Counted from the first letter of the stretch, positions 1 to 10,019 are shown. The stretch is DNA of 64,000 nucleotides from Brevundimonas sp. UBA7664 (GCF_002483305.1 NZ_DLHQ01000059.1:729-64728), one strand, 5' to 3'. The notes: a model not told the origin generated them from the sequence alone. Numbers and translations are program-made.

Positions 1-81
1 CCGGTCCGCGGCCAGCGCACCCACACCAACGCCCGCACCCGCAAGGGTCCCGCCAAGCCGATCGCCGGCAAGAAGAAGTAA
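1..81 (+). CDS. rpsM: 30S ribosomal protein S13, C-terminal end only
   Basis: The window opens inside this gene. The readable last 26 residues are rich in Arg and Lys, contain GQRTHTNARTRKGPAKP, and end in a lysine run before TAA. That is the conserved basic C-terminal tail of S13, which contacts 16S rRNA in the head of the small subunit and reaches towards the P-site tRNA. The next gene is rpsK after a 9-base gap, the normal bacterial order in the alpha operon, which supports the call. The start lies outside the window. Confidence 0.95.
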   Translation, partial: PVRGQRTHTNARTRKGPAKPIAGKKK

Positions 82-90
82 GACAGACAC

Positions 91-480
91 ATGGCCAAGG
101 AACCGGGTCGCGTAAAGAAGCGCGAGCGCAAGAACATCACCTCGGGCGTCGCCCACGTGAATGCGTCCTTCAACAACACCATGATCACGATCACCGATGC
201 CCAGGGCAACGCGATCTCGTGGTCGTCGGCCGGACACATGGGCTTCAAGGGTTCGCGCAAATCGACCCCCTACGCCGCCCAGATGGCCGCCGAAGACGCG
301 GGCAAGAAAGCCCAGGAACACGGCGTCAAGACGCTGGAAGTCAACGTCTCGGGTCCCGGTTCCGGCCGTGAGTCGGCCCTGCGCGCCCTGCAGTCGGTCG
401 GCCTGACCATCACCACCATTCGCGACGTCACGCCGATGCCGCACAACGGTTGCCGTCCGCCCAAGCGCCGCCGCGTCTAA
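91..480 (+). CDS. rpsK: 30S ribosomal protein S11
   Basis: A 129-residue protein of the usual S11 length. S11 sits on the platform of the small subunit near the Shine-Dalgarno/anti-Shine-Dalgarno helix. Conserved stretches are visible: GVAHVNASFNNTMITITD near the N terminus, GFKGSRKSTPYAAQ in the middle, and the closing DVTPMPHNGCRPPKRRRV. The ATG at 91 follows the rpsM stop by 9 bases, so the two genes are cotranscribed. No anomalies were seen. Confidence 0.98.
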   Translation: MAKEPGRVKKRERKNITSGVAHVNASFNNTMITITDAQGNAISWSSAGHMGFKGSRKSTPYAAQMAAEDAGKKAQEHGVKTLEVNVSGPGSGRESALRALQSVGLTITTIRDVTPMPHNGCRPPKRRRV

Positions 481-567
481 GCGATTTCAACCGACTGACT
501 ATCTCCGCCGGTCCTGCCGCTCCTGACGAGGCGCGAGGGACCGGCGCTCCGTTTTCGAGGGACACCC

Positions 568-1587
568 ATGATCGAACGTAACTGGCAAGAGCTGATCCGT
601 CCCGAGAAGCCGCAGATCGAGGCGAGCTCCGACCCGCAGCGCAAGTCGCGCCTGGTCGCCGAGCCCCTGGAACGCGGTTTCGGCGTGACGCTCGGCAACG
701 CCCTGCGCCGCGTTCTCCTGTCGTCGCTGCAAGGCGCCGCCGTGACTGCGATCCAGATCGACGGTGTGGTCCATGAATTCTCGTCGCTGGAAGGCGTGCG
801 CGAGGACGTGGTCGACATCGTGCTGAACATCAAGCAGCTGGCGCTGCGCATGCACGCCGAAGGCCCCAAGCGCATGACCCTGCGCGCCACGGGCCCCGGC
901 CCCGTGACGGCTGGCCAGATCGACGTCCCTTCGGACATCGAGGTGCTGAACCCCGACCACGTGATCTGCACGCTCGACGACGGCGCCTCGGTGCGCATGG
1001 AACTGACCGTCCAGAACGGCAAGGGCTATGTTGCCTCCGAGCTGAACCGTCCGGAAGACGCCCCGATCGGCCTGATCGCCGTCGACGCCCTGTATTCGCC
1101 GGTCAAGCGCGTCGCCTATCGCGTCGAGCCGACCCGTCAGGGCCAGTCGCTGGACTATGACAAGCTGATCCTCGAGGTCGAGACGAACGGCGCGGTCTCG
1201 CCGGTGGACGCCGTGGCCTACGCCTCGCGCATCCTCCAGGACCAGCTGCAGATCTTCATCACCTTCGACGAGCCGAAGAAGGCCGTGGAAGCCGTCGACG
1301 GCAAGCCCGACCTGCCGTTCAACCCGGCCCTGCTGAAGAAGGTGGACGAGCTGGAACTGTCGGTCCGTTCGGCGAACTGCTTGAAGAACGACAACATCGT
1401 CTACATCGGCGACCTGATCCAGAAGACCGAGGGCGAAATGCTTCGCACCCCGAACTTCGGCCGCAAGTCGCTGAACGAGATCAAGGAAGTTCTCGCGACG
1501 ATGGGCCTCTCGCTCGGCATGGATGTGCCGAACTGGCCGCCCGAAAACATCGAAGACCTGGCCAAGAAATTCGACGACCAGATCTAG
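568..1587 (+). CDS. rpoA: DNA-directed RNA polymerase subunit alpha
   Basis: A 339-residue alpha subunit of normal alphaproteobacterial length. Residues 1 to about 230 form the N-terminal dimerisation domain that nucleates RNA polymerase assembly, with the typical EPLERGFGVTLGNALRRVLLSS segment. After a linker, the C-terminal domain (about 250-330) carries NDNIVYIGDLIQKTEGEML and NFGRKSLNEIKEVL, the part that contacts UP elements and activators. It lies 87 bases after rpsK and before rplQ, the standard order. The ATG at 568 gives the expected N terminus. Confidence 0.98.
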   Translation: MIERNWQELIRPEKPQIEASSDPQRKSRLVAEPLERGFGVTLGNALRRVLLSSLQGAAVTAIQIDGVVHEFSSLEGVREDVVDIVLNIKQLALRMHAEGPKRMTLRATGPGPVTAGQIDVPSDIEVLNPDHVICTLDDGASVRMELTVQNGKGYVASELNRPEDAPIGLIAVDALYSPVKRVAYRVEPTRQGQSLDYDKLILEVETNGAVSPVDAVAYASRILQDQLQIFITFDEPKKAVEAVDGKPDLPFNPALLKKVDELELSVRSANCLKNDNIVYIGDLIQKTEGEMLRTPNFGRKSLNEIKEVLATMGLSLGMDVPNWPPENIEDLAKKFDDQI

Positions 1588-1689
1588 TTTCAACCCTCCG
1601 CCCTTGATCCTTCGGGATCGCGGAGCGGTTAGAATGTGAGAACCCCAGGTCCGGTGCTCCGGAAACCAGGGTGAGTAGGAGAGACCCCG

Positions 1690-2109
1690 ATGCGCCACGG
1701 CGCCGCCTATCGCAAGCTCGGTCGTACGAGCGCACACCGGACCGCCATGTTCGCCAACATGGCTGCGTCGCTGATCAAGCACGAGCAGATCACGACCACG
1801 CTTCCCAAGGCGAAGGAACTGCGTCCCTTCGTCGAGAAGCTGGTCACGCTCGCCAAGAAGGGCGACCTGCACGCGCGTCGTCAGGCCATCAGCCACGTCC
1901 GTGACGTGCCGCAGGTGGGCAAGCTGTTCGAAACGATCGGCCCGCGCTACGCCGACCGCAACGGCGGCTACATCCGCATCATGAAGGCCGGCTACCGTCA
2001 CGGCGACAACGCCGCGATGGCCGTGATCGAGTTCGTCGATCGCGACACCGCCGCCAAGGGCCTGGACTCGGGTCCGGTCTATGCCATCGAGGGCGACGAA
2101 GAAGCGTAA
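1690..2109 (+). CDS. rplQ: 50S ribosomal protein L17
   Basis: A 139-residue protein starting MRHGAAYRKLGRTSAHR, the hallmark N terminus of L17, followed by the LIKHEQITTTLPKAKELRP block. L17 binds 23S rRNA near the exit tunnel. It is the last gene of the alpha operon and is followed within 30 bases by a strong terminator hairpin. A 102-base spacer separates it from rpoA. A GTG-containing purine-rich stretch lies just upstream, but the ATG at 1690 matches the family start. Confidence 0.98.
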   Translation: MRHGAAYRKLGRTSAHRTAMFANMAASLIKHEQITTTLPKAKELRPFVEKLVTLAKKGDLHARRQAISHVRDVPQVGKLFETIGPRYADRNGGYIRIMKAGYRHGDNAAMAVIEFVDRDTAAKGLDSGPVYAIEGDEEA

Positions 2110-2134
2110 GCACGCTTCCCGTCTGGGGCTTGAG

Positions 2135-2170
2135 AAAAGGGCGGTCCGCGCACAGCGGGCCGCCCTTTTT
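2135..2170 (+). terminator. Rho-independent terminator of the alpha operon
   Basis: An inverted repeat of about 15 bp per arm (AAAAGGGCGGTCCGC facing GCGGGCCGCCCTTTT, with one G-T pair) with a short loop and a run of five T begins 25 bases after the rplQ stop. Position and shape fit a canonical intrinsic terminator ending the ribosomal/rpoA transcript. Confidence 0.93.
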
Positions 2171-2314
2171 CATCAGCGCCAGGGAAGGACGGGCAGGCCC
2201 TGGCTGTCTGTCCGGGCGGCCCGCCGCCAGTGGCCGCCGCCGGACCCCGGGTGATGCACCGATGGCCAATGTCGGGGAGATCCTCTAGACAGACGCGGAA
2301 GGGGCCTCGCGGTA

Positions 2315-3412
2315 GTGGCGGACTCCGGGGTGGTATGGATGTCCTCGGCAGAGTTCCCCGTAAGCCTTGAGGGGGCTGACCTTTCCGTCGCCCTCGAGCA
2401 GGATCGGTTCAAACAGTTCCTCGACCAGATTCCGATCGCGGTGGCGGTCTCGGAACTCGTCCCGGTCGAGAAGGTGATCTACGCCAATCACCAGTTCGAG
2501 CGCCTGTCGGGCCAGCTGAACGCGGCGGTTCTCGGCAAGGGATGGCAGGGCCTGCCGGGGGCGGCTCTCGGGGCGGAATCACCCGTATCGCTCGGTCAGG
2601 CGATCGTCGACGGAGCCGACTACCTCGGCACTTTCAACATGCCTCACAACGACGGCAGCATGCTGGTCGACGCATGGTCGAGCCTCATCGAGGATGACGA
2701 GGGCGCGCCGGCTTTCAGACTGGTGGCGCTCGTCGCGGCGGCCACCCGGACACCGTCGATCCTCGAGCAGCTCGAGGAACAGGTCCTGGAAAAGGACACC
2801 CAGCTGAAGGAACTTCAGCACCGGGTCCGAAACAACCTTCAAATGATCACCGCGCTCATCCGGGTCGAGGCGCGGGGTGTTTCGGACCGCACGACGGGCG
2901 AGGGTTTTGATCGGCTCGCCGGGCGGGTCGAGGCCCTCGGCCTGCTATACCGCGCGTTGAGCGAGAACGAAGGCGACGGAAAGGTCGACCTCGGGATCTA
3001 TCTGAGCGAGATCGCCTCGGCCGTCATGCGGGCTCACGCCGTGGAGGGAGTCCACCTCGATCTGCAGGTCGATATGTGGCCGGTCTCCCTCGATGTCGCC
3101 ATGCCGGCAGGGCTCGTGGTCAATGAACTCATGACCAACACGCTCAAGCACGCCTTCAAGGACGCGTCCGGCGGTGCGATCACCCTGCATAGCAAGATCG
3201 ACGGGGCGGGGGGATGCCGGATCGTCGTCGCGGACGACGGGATCGGTCTGCCGGCGGGATACGCCTGGCCCAAACAGGGCAAGCTGTCGGCGCTGATCGT
3301 TCGGTCCCTGCTGCAGAACGCGAGCGCCCGGATGGACGTGCAATCCACGCCCGGCCACGGCATGAGGGTCGAGATCGTCTTCTTGAGTGGAGACGCGACG
3401 AGGGTGCGATGA
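2315..3412 (+). CDS. Soluble sensor histidine kinase with PAS-like and HisKA_2 domains
   Basis: A 365-residue protein with no membrane segment, so a cytoplasmic sensor. Residues about 30-145 look like a PAS-type sensory domain (FLDQIPIAVAVSEL, VIYANHQFERLSG). The phosphoacceptor region LKELQHRVRNNLQM places the histidine near residue 169 and is typical of HisKA_2. The ATP-binding domain follows, with NELMTNTLKHAF (N box) and ADDGIGLP (G1). In alphaproteobacteria such kinases often feed the general stress response or light and redox pathways; the partner is not visible here. The start is GTG 2315, preceded by GGAAGGGG; an in-frame ATG lies at 2339. The stop overlaps the start of the following GNAT gene. 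Confidence 0.9.
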   Translation: MADSGVVWMSSAEFPVSLEGADLSVALEQDRFKQFLDQIPIAVAVSELVPVEKVIYANHQFERLSGQLNAAVLGKGWQGLPGAALGAESPVSLGQAIVDGADYLGTFNMPHNDGSMLVDAWSSLIEDDEGAPAFRLVALVAAATRTPSILEQLEEQVLEKDTQLKELQHRVRNNLQMITALIRVEARGVSDRTTGEGFDRLAGRVEALGLLYRALSENEGDGKVDLGIYLSEIASAVMRAHAVEGVHLDLQVDMWPVSLDVAMPAGLVVNELMTNTLKHAFKDASGGAITLHSKIDGAGGCRIVVADDGIGLPAGYAWPKQGKLSALIVRSLLQNASARMDVQSTPGHGMRVEIVFLSGDATRVR

Positions 3413-3867
3413 TCGACATCGTCTCCTACCGCCCCATCCACGCCGCTGCATGGCGGTCGCTGAATGAGGACTGGTTGCGGGCCGGCGGCTATGCGCTGGA
3501 GGCCAAGGACCAGCTTGTCCTCAGCGACCCGCAGGGCGTCATTCTCGACAGGGGCGGCCACATCTTCATCGCAGAGCGCGACGGCGCGCCGGTCGGCTGC
3601 TGTTCGCTGATGGCGATGGCCGACGGCGGCTTTGAGGTGGGCAAGATGGCCGTCACTGAGGGCGCGCGGGGCCTCAACCTCGGCTGGCGGCTGCTTGAGG
3701 CCTGCGAGGCGGTGGCGCGGGGGCAGGGTGCGCCGCGCCTGTATCTCGAGACCAATGCGGCCCAGACCCACGCCATCGCCCTGTACCGCCGCTTCGGCTT
3801 CGTCGATCTGCCGCCGCAGCCGACGCCCTATGCGCGCTGCAACGTCTGGATGGAGAAGCCGCTCTGA
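3409..3867 (+). CDS. GNAT-family N-acetyltransferase
   Basis: A 152-residue GNAT protein; the family transfers an acetyl group from acetyl-CoA to an amine, and the substrate is unknown here. Visible features are FIAERDGAPVGCCSL (beta strand 4 region), EVGKMAVTEGARGLNLGWRLLEA (acetyl-CoA pyrophosphate-binding motif A, with a slightly divergent R/Q-x-x-G-x-G/A loop) and YLETNAAQTHAIALYRRFGF (motif B). The start is ATG 3409, overlapping the kinase stop by four bases (ATGA), so the two are translationally coupled. A longer in-frame opening upstream runs through the kinase gene and was discarded. It is convergent with the ABC permease, 5 bases apart. Confidence 0.9.
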   Translation: MIDIVSYRPIHAAAWRSLNEDWLRAGGYALEAKDQLVLSDPQGVILDRGGHIFIAERDGAPVGCCSLMAMADGGFEVGKMAVTEGARGLNLGWRLLEACEAVARGQGAPRLYLETNAAQTHAIALYRRFGFVDLPPQPTPYARCNVWMEKPL

Positions 3868-3872
3868 GACGG

Positions 3873-4745
3873 CTATTCCTTCGACAGGTCCTGACGCCGG
3901 AACCAGGCCAGGGCTGCGGCCAGCGGGACCAGTGTCCACAGGCCGACGCTGATCCAGGCCTTGACCGCCAGGCCGGCCGGCAGGGCCGCGGCCTCCGCGC
4001 CGCCCTTGATGATGGCCTGGATTGTATCGGTCGCCGCGGCCGGGTTGAGCAGTACTGACAGCCAGGCGTCGGGCAGGACGCCCATGGGCATCAGCATCTG
4101 CGGCGTGAAGAACTGCGCCACCCCGACGACCAGCGGCACGAACAGCGCCGCCAACAGGGACCGGGTCGCCACCGCCGCCAGCATGCCCATCATCGCGAAC
4201 TGGATGATGCGCAGCCACGACAGGCCAAGGAAGGCGATGAACTGTCCCGCCGCCTCGGCGGTCACGGCAAAGGTCAGGGTCCGTTCGAACACCGCGGCCT
4301 TGATCAGGTTCTCGATGACGCCCGCCAACAGCATCGCCGTCATCGCCGCCAGGGCCAGCCCCGCGGTCACGGCCAGCTTGCCGAGAAGCAGATTGGCCCG
4401 GCTGTTGCGGGCGCTGATCAGACGCCAGGTCTCCCAGCGGTAGTCGCCGGCGTAGATGGTCGCCGCCCCGATCAGCACGAACAGCAGGACCAGCGGATTG
4501 GCCAGGTTGGCGGCGGACGTCACAAGGGCGTCGGCCAGGTCCAGCGTCCCGCGCCCCAACGCCTCCTTCAGTTCGGCCGGCATCTTCTCGTCGCCGAGGA
4601 TCTTGGTCTCGCTGCCCTTGAGCACGAAATTGGTCACCGCCCCGATCACCAGGGAGATGATCGGCACGAACATCACGCTCCAGAACAGGGCGGTCCTGTT
4701 CTTCGACAGGCGGAAGCCTTCGGCGCGGATGGCGTCAACCAGCAT
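3873..4745 (-). CDS. ABC-2 type transporter permease
   Basis: A 290-residue integral membrane protein with about six hydrophobic segments. One lies near the N terminus after a short cytoplasmic start (FWSVMFVPIISLVIGAVTNF). Others fall around residues 95-120, 140-165, 195-220 and 225-240, and one sits near the C terminus. This matches ABC-2 permeases that form the exporter channel. It follows its ATPase with an 11-base overlap, so the pair is one operon. The substrate is not evident; such pairs export lipids, drugs or polysaccharides, or protect against peptides. Confidence 0.85.
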   Translation of the reverse strand: MLVDAIRAEGFRLSKNRTALFWSVMFVPIISLVIGAVTNFVLKGSETKILGDEKMPAELKEALGRGTLDLADALVTSAANLANPLVLLFVLIGAATIYAGDYRWETWRLISARNSRANLLLGKLAVTAGLALAAMTAMLLAGVIENLIKAAVFERTLTFAVTAEAAGQFIAFLGLSWLRIIQFAMMGMLAAVATRSLLAALFVPLVVGVAQFFTPQMLMPMGVLPDAWLSVLLNPAAATDTIQAIIKGGAEAAALPAGLAVKAWISVGLWTLVPLAAALAWFRRQDLSKE

Positions 4746-5646
4746 GGATGGTCTCCGGCGCCTGCACGGCGCCCGTCTCGGTGAAGAAGATGGCTTCGAG
4801 GTCTGTCCCGACCCAGCGGGCTTCGCTGATGTCGATCCCGGCCTCGACCAGGGCGCGGATCAGGGCCGGGCCTTCCGCGCGCGGAATGTCGGCCAGCGCG
4901 GCCTCGCCGTCACGCACGCCCCTGGCGCCCAGCACCGCCAGGACCTTGTCGATCGGCCCGGCCGACAGGCGCAGGCGCTCGCCCACGGCGGTCAGTTCGC
5001 TGACGGCGCCTTCGCGCACCAGCTTGCCCTTGTTGAGGATGGCGACGCGGTCGCAGACGCGCTGGACCTCCAGCAACTGGTGGCTGGCCAGCACGACGGT
5101 GAGGCCGTCGTCATTGGCGAGGCTGCGGATCAGGGCGCGCATCTCCTGGATGCCGGGGGGATCCATGCCGCTGGTCGGCTCATCCAGAATGATCAACTCA
5201 GGCTTGCTGATCAGGGCGGCGGCCACGCCGAGGCGCTGCATCATGCCGACGGAGAAGCCACGCACCTTGCGGTCCGCCGCCTCGGTCAGGCCGACCCGCT
5301 CCAGCCAGTACGGTATGTCCGCCGTACCGGTGATGCCATGCTCCAGCGCCAGCCAGCGCAGCACCTGCCGCGCGGTCAGATAGGGGGGATAGCGCGGAGT
5401 CTCGATCATCGAGCCCGTCAGGCGCATGTGGGCGATGTCGCCGACCGGTCCGCTCATGATGGTCGCCGTGCCGTCTGTCGGCCGGATCAGGCCCAGCAGG
5501 ATGCGGAACAGGGTCGACTTGCCGGCCCCGTTGGGCCCCAGCACGCCATAGACCCCGCCGCGCGGAATGGAGAGGTCGAGCCCGTCGAGGGCGCGGACAG
5601 TGCCGTAGGTCTTGGTCAGGCCTCGGGTTTCGATAACAGCGGTCAT
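4735..5646 (-). CDS. ABC transporter ATP-binding protein
   Basis: A 303-residue ATPase that powers the adjacent ABC-2 permease. The order of motifs is complete: GPNGAGKST (Walker A, about residues 38-46), the ABC signature FSVGMMQRLG, ELIILDEPTSGMDPPG (Walker B and D loop) and a switch histidine in VLASHQ. A C-terminal extension of roughly 80 residues follows, as is common in exporter-type CcmA/NatA relatives. ATG 5646 is preferred over a further in-frame ATG at 5682 because it gives the normal start two residues before the first beta strand (MTAVIETRGLTKTYG). First gene of a two-gene operon. Confidence 0.92.
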   Translation of the reverse strand: MTAVIETRGLTKTYGTVRALDGLDLSIPRGGVYGVLGPNGAGKSTLFRILLGLIRPTDGTATIMSGPVGDIAHMRLTGSMIETPRYPPYLTARQVLRWLALEHGITGTADIPYWLERVGLTEAADRKVRGFSVGMMQRLGVAAALISKPELIILDEPTSGMDPPGIQEMRALIRSLANDDGLTVVLASHQLLEVQRVCDRVAILNKGKLVREGAVSELTAVGERLRLSAGPIDKVLAVLGARGVRDGEAALADIPRAEGPALIRALVEAGIDISEARWVGTDLEAIFFTETGAVQAPETIHAG

Positions 5647-5694
5647 GACGGCAGCTTGACCTCGCCCGCTGGCGCCGCGCAAGGCGTCCCGGCA

Positions 5695-6087
5695 TTAAGG
5701 ATTCGCAACCTCGGCCTGCGGGATGGCCATGCCGAAGGCGATCAGCTCTCCGTCGGGGGCCAGGACCAGCAGTTCGCGCTGGCCATAGGGCTTGTCCGCC
5801 GGCCCGTGCACATCGGCGGGCGGCAGGGTATCCAGCTTCGGCTTCAGCTCGGCGTAAAGGGCGTCCACATCGCGCACGTCGATATAGTGGGCGAACCGCC
5901 GATGACCGGCGGGGACCTCGTCGCCCTCGGCCTCCAGCAGGCGGAAACCGACCGTTTCGCGGTGAACATAGGCATAGCCGGGCATCCTGAACGGCACGCT
6001 GAACCCGAGGATGTCGGTGAAGAAGTCCAGCGCCTTCCGCAGGTCAGCAACGTGCAGGAAGGGGGTCACCTGAATGAAATTGGTCAT
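5695..6087 (-). CDS. VOC/glyoxalase-fold protein coupled to a toxin-antitoxin pair
   Basis: A 130-residue single-domain member of the vicinal oxygen chelate superfamily, which includes glyoxalase I, bleomycin resistance proteins and extradiol dioxygenases. It opens with a typical ITPFLHVADLRKALDFF-like strand-helix and ends with a second beta-alpha unit containing LLVLAPDGELIAFG. The exact reaction cannot be read from the sequence. The start codon overlaps the stop of the upstream DUF5615 gene by four bases (ATGA), making it the third gene of a three-gene unit. Confidence 0.85.
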   Translation of the reverse strand: MTNFIQVTPFLHVADLRKALDFFTDILGFSVPFRMPGYAYVHRETVGFRLLEAEGDEVPAGHRRFAHYIDVRDVDALYAELKPKLDTLPPADVHGPADKPYGQRELLVLAPDGELIAFGMAIPQAEVANP

Positions 6088-6419
6088 GGGCGACCCACCT
6101 CGATCAAATGTATCTGTTCGCGCAGACGCGCCTCGATCTCAGGCCAGCGGGGGTCAAGCCAATTCAGCAAATTCTGGCGGGTTGCATTGCCGAGCCTGAC
6201 CCAGACAACCTGAGGCCCATTCCGACGGGCCGACGCCCAGATGGCGAAATCGCGATCCTTGGTGACGATGATCCTGCCCTCGCGACGCGCGATATCCCAT
6301 ATCGTCGCGTCGCTGACACCGACCCCGCCGAGATCGACTATGTGGGAGGCTTGATGGCCGCGGTCTTCGATCCAGGTCGTCAGCGCCGGCGGTAGCTGGG
6401 CGTCGACCAGGAACTTCAC
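6084..6419 (-). CDS. DUF5615 PIN-like toxin candidate
   Basis: A 111-residue protein beginning MKFLVDAQLPPAL and containing VSDATIWDIARREGRIIVTKDRDFA. These are the features of DUF5615 proteins, a PIN-like nuclease fold with Asp residues at the first strand and in the TKDRDF motif. The family is commonly found with DUF433 partners as a predicted type II toxin-antitoxin system. The start is taken as GTG 6419 because it overlaps the DUF433 stop (GTGA) and sits right before the conserved first strand; the longer upstream frame has no family homology. Toxic activity is inferred from family and context only. Confidence 0.85.
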   Translation of the reverse strand: MKFLVDAQLPPALTTWIEDRGHQASHIVDLGGVGVSDATIWDIARREGRIIVTKDRDFAIWASARRNGPQVVWVRLGNATRQNLLNWLDPRWPEIEARLREQIHLIEVGRP

Positions 6420-6643
6420 GCGGCGACGACAGCCGTGTCGCCGATCGAGGCGGCCGCATAGGCGATGCTGGCGCGGATGTCGTCGGCTTCGAGATAGGGA
6501 AAGTCGGTCAGGATTTCCTCGGCGGTTGCGCCGCCGGCCAGCATGTCGAGCACGTCCTGGACCCGCATGCGGGTGCCGCGCAGGCAAGGACGCCCGCCGC
6601 ACTGTTGGGGGTCAAGGGTCACGCGGGACAGCAGGTCGCTCAT
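6416..6643 (-). CDS. DUF433 antitoxin candidate
   Basis: A 75-residue protein with the DUF433 pattern: RVTLDPQQCGGRPCLRGTRMRVQDVL, then LAGGATAEEILTDFPYLEADDIRA. The GxPxxxGTR-type motif and the short helical tail are characteristic. DUF433 proteins are small winged-helix-like DNA-binding antitoxins that usually precede a DUF5615 toxin, as here. Its stop overlaps the toxin start by four bases. It heads the three-gene unit, so autoregulation of the unit is likely by analogy with other antitoxins. Confidence 0.85.
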   Translation of the reverse strand: MSDLLSRVTLDPQQCGGRPCLRGTRMRVQDVLDMLAGGATAEEILTDFPYLEADDIRASIAYAAASIGDTAVVAA

Positions 6644-6826
6644 GGGCCCAATCTACACCAAGACGAACTTCAGCCAAAGGCTGGGCGCGGCCGAACATCC
6701 CCCTTAGGCTCTTGGCCAGCCGGAACGTCAGGAATCAGCAGCCGTTCTCCAGCCTCCGGCGCCTTGATCCTGTCCCAAAGGCGGGGCCGAATGGCCGGGG
6801 TTGAGCCTGACTGAACGACCGACTGG

Positions 6827-8206
<1,380 letters not shown>

Positions 8207-8209
8207 GCC

Positions 8210-8638
8210 TCAGCCCTCCTGTTTCCGGATCGGCGAACCGATCGACCAGGTGTGGCCGAACGGATCGCGGAGCTGGCCGTAGCGGTCGCCCCAGAACTGG
8301 TCCGAGAGCGGAAACACGGGGATGCCGCCCGCGAGGATGGCCCGGTTCCACCATTCGTCGGCGTCATCGACCTGGAGGTGGATGATGACCCCCTTGGGGA
8401 CGATGTCCGGCTCGTGGCCGTATTCGGGGAATTCGTCGTGCAGCAGGACGTCGCCGCCGTTGATCCGCAGCCAGGCATGCATCAGCCGCTCGCCGTCCTC
8501 GGCCAGCATGCGCCGCACTTCCTCGGCCCCGAAGGCGCGGGTGTAGAACTCGATCGCCGCCTGCCCGCCGCGTGAGGGGATGGTCAGGTGAGGGACGATG
8601 CCCGTCGTCGGACCCTGTGCGTTCCGGTCGTCAGCCAT
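8210..8638 (-). CDS. VOC-family protein, PhnB-like
   Basis: A 142-residue single-copy VOC protein starting MADDRNAQGP. It carries the PhnB/YdcF-like pattern IPSRGGQAAIEFYTRAFGAEEVRRM, then HAWLRINGGDVLLHDEFPEYG and a closing DPFGHTWSIGSP. These proteins resemble glyoxalases and 3-demethylubiquinone methyltransferase-like folds but their substrates are mostly unknown. The start at 8638 has GGAGAG about seven bases upstream; an alternative ATG at 8665 lacks one. It is a monocistron, convergent with the HtrA gene. Confidence 0.85.
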   Translation of the reverse strand: MADDRNAQGPTTGIVPHLTIPSRGGQAAIEFYTRAFGAEEVRRMLAEDGERLMHAWLRINGGDVLLHDEFPEYGHEPDIVPKGVIIHLQVDDADEWWNRAILAGGIPVFPLSDQFWGDRYGQLRDPFGHTWSIGSPIRKQEG

Positions 8639-8711
8639 GTCGCGCTCTCCTCGCTGCGCGGCCACACTAACGCGTGAAATGCGCGCCCGGAACGCCTATC
8701 TCTGACCCCGC

Positions 8712-10019
8712 ATGACCGACCTGTTCGAAGCCTCCGGCATCCATCCCCCCGACGCGCCGCTGGCCGACCGGCTGCGGCCCCGCACCCTCGACGAGGTCGT
8801 GGGCCAGGATCATCTGCTGGGGCCGGGCGGACCGATCCGGCGCATGGTCGAGGCCGGACGTCTGGGGTCGATGATCCTGTGGGGGCCGCCGGGCACCGGC
8901 AAGACCACCATCGCCCGCCTGCTGGCCCAGGCCGCCGGCTACCAGTTCCAGCAGATCAGCGCCGTCTTCTCCGGCGTCGCCGACCTCAAGAAGGCGTTCG
9001 AGGCCGCCCGCATGCGTCGCGCCGCCGGCCAGTCGACCCTGCTTTTCGTCGACGAGATTCACCGCTTCAACCGCGCCCAGCAGGACGGCTTCCTGCCGTT
9101 CGTGGAGGAGGGGATCGTCACCCTCGTCGGGGCCACGACCGAGAACCCGTCGTTCGAGCTGAACGGGGCGTTGCTGTCCAGGTCGCAGGTCTATGTGCTG
9201 AAGCGGCTCGACGATGCGGCGCTGGATCAACTGTTGATTCGTGCCGAGACGCAGGAGGGCAAGACTCTGCCGCTGACCCCGGAATCGCGCCACGCCCTGC
9301 TGGCCCTCGCCGACGGCGACGGCCGCTATCTGCTGACCATGTCCGAGGTGCTGTTCGACCTGACCTCGACCGAGCCGCTCGACGTCCAGGCCCTCGCCGG
9401 CATCCTGCAGAAGCGCGCGCCCGCTTACGACAAGAGTCGAGAAGAACACTATAACCTCATATCCGCACTGCATAAATCCGTTCGAGGTTCCGACCCCGAC
9501 GCCGCCCTCTACTGGCTGGCGCGGATGCTGAACGGCGGCGAGGATCCGCTGTATCTGGCCCGCCGCATCGTGCGGATGGCGGTCGAGGACATCGGCGAGG
9601 CTGACCCCCTGTCCCTGCTGGTCGCCAATGCGGCCAAGGATACGTACGACTTCCTCGGCAGCCCCGAGGGCGAACTGGCGCTGGCGCAAGCCGTGGTCCA
9701 TCTGGCCACCGCGCCCAAGTCGGTCGGCGTCTACGAAGCCTTCAAGGCGGCCAAGCGGGCGGCGGCGGAGACCGGCTCGCTCATGCCCCCGGCCCACATC
9801 CGCAACGCCCCGACCAAGCTGATGAAGTCGCTCGGCTACGGCAAGGGCTACCAGTACGACCCCGAGACCCCCGAGGGCTTCTCCGGCGCCAACTTCTTCC
9901 CCGACGGGATGGATCGCCGCACCTTCTACGCCCCGAAAGGCGAGGGGCATGAGGCCAAGGTGAAGGAGCGGCTGGAGCGCTGGGCGGCCATGCGGGCGGC
10001 GCGGAAGGGCGACGAATGA
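8712..10019 (+). CDS. rarA: Replication-associated recombination protein A (AAA+ ATPase)
   Basis: A 435-residue AAA+ ATPase of the RarA/MgsA/WRNIP1 family, which acts at stalled replication forks together with SSB and RecA. The N terminus has PLADRLRPRTLDEVVGQDHLLG. Walker A GPPGTGKTT lies at about residues 58-66, Walker B LLFVDEIHRF near 111-120, and sensor 1 is GATTENPSFELN. The C-terminal half contains the family tetramerisation region with SDPDAALYWLARML. Length and all motifs are normal. Its stop overlaps the following VOC gene by four bases. Confidence 0.95.
   Translation: MTDLFEASGIHPPDAPLADRLRPRTLDEVVGQDHLLGPGGPIRRMVEAGRLGSMILWGPPGTGKTTIARLLAQAAGYQFQQISAVFSGVADLKKAFEAARMRRAAGQSTLLFVDEIHRFNRAQQDGFLPFVEEGIVTLVGATTENPSFELNGALLSRSQVYVLKRLDDAALDQLLIRAETQEGKTLPLTPESRHALLALADGDGRYLLTMSEVLFDLTSTEPLDVQALAGILQKRAPAYDKSREEHYNLISALHKSVRGSDPDAALYWLARMLNGGEDPLYLARRIVRMAVEDIGEADPLSLLVANAAKDTYDFLGSPEGELALAQAVVHLATAPKSVGVYEAFKAAKRAAAETGSLMPPAHIRNAPTKLMKSLGYGKGYQYDPETPEGFSGANFFPDGMDRRTFYAPKGEGHEAKVKERLERWAAMRAARKGDE

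Noticed and set aside
499..2001. Open frame of 500 codons on the minus strand across rpoA and rplQ
   Set aside because: It is the reverse-strand shadow of two certain genes in high-GC DNA; no ribosome binding site or family pattern.
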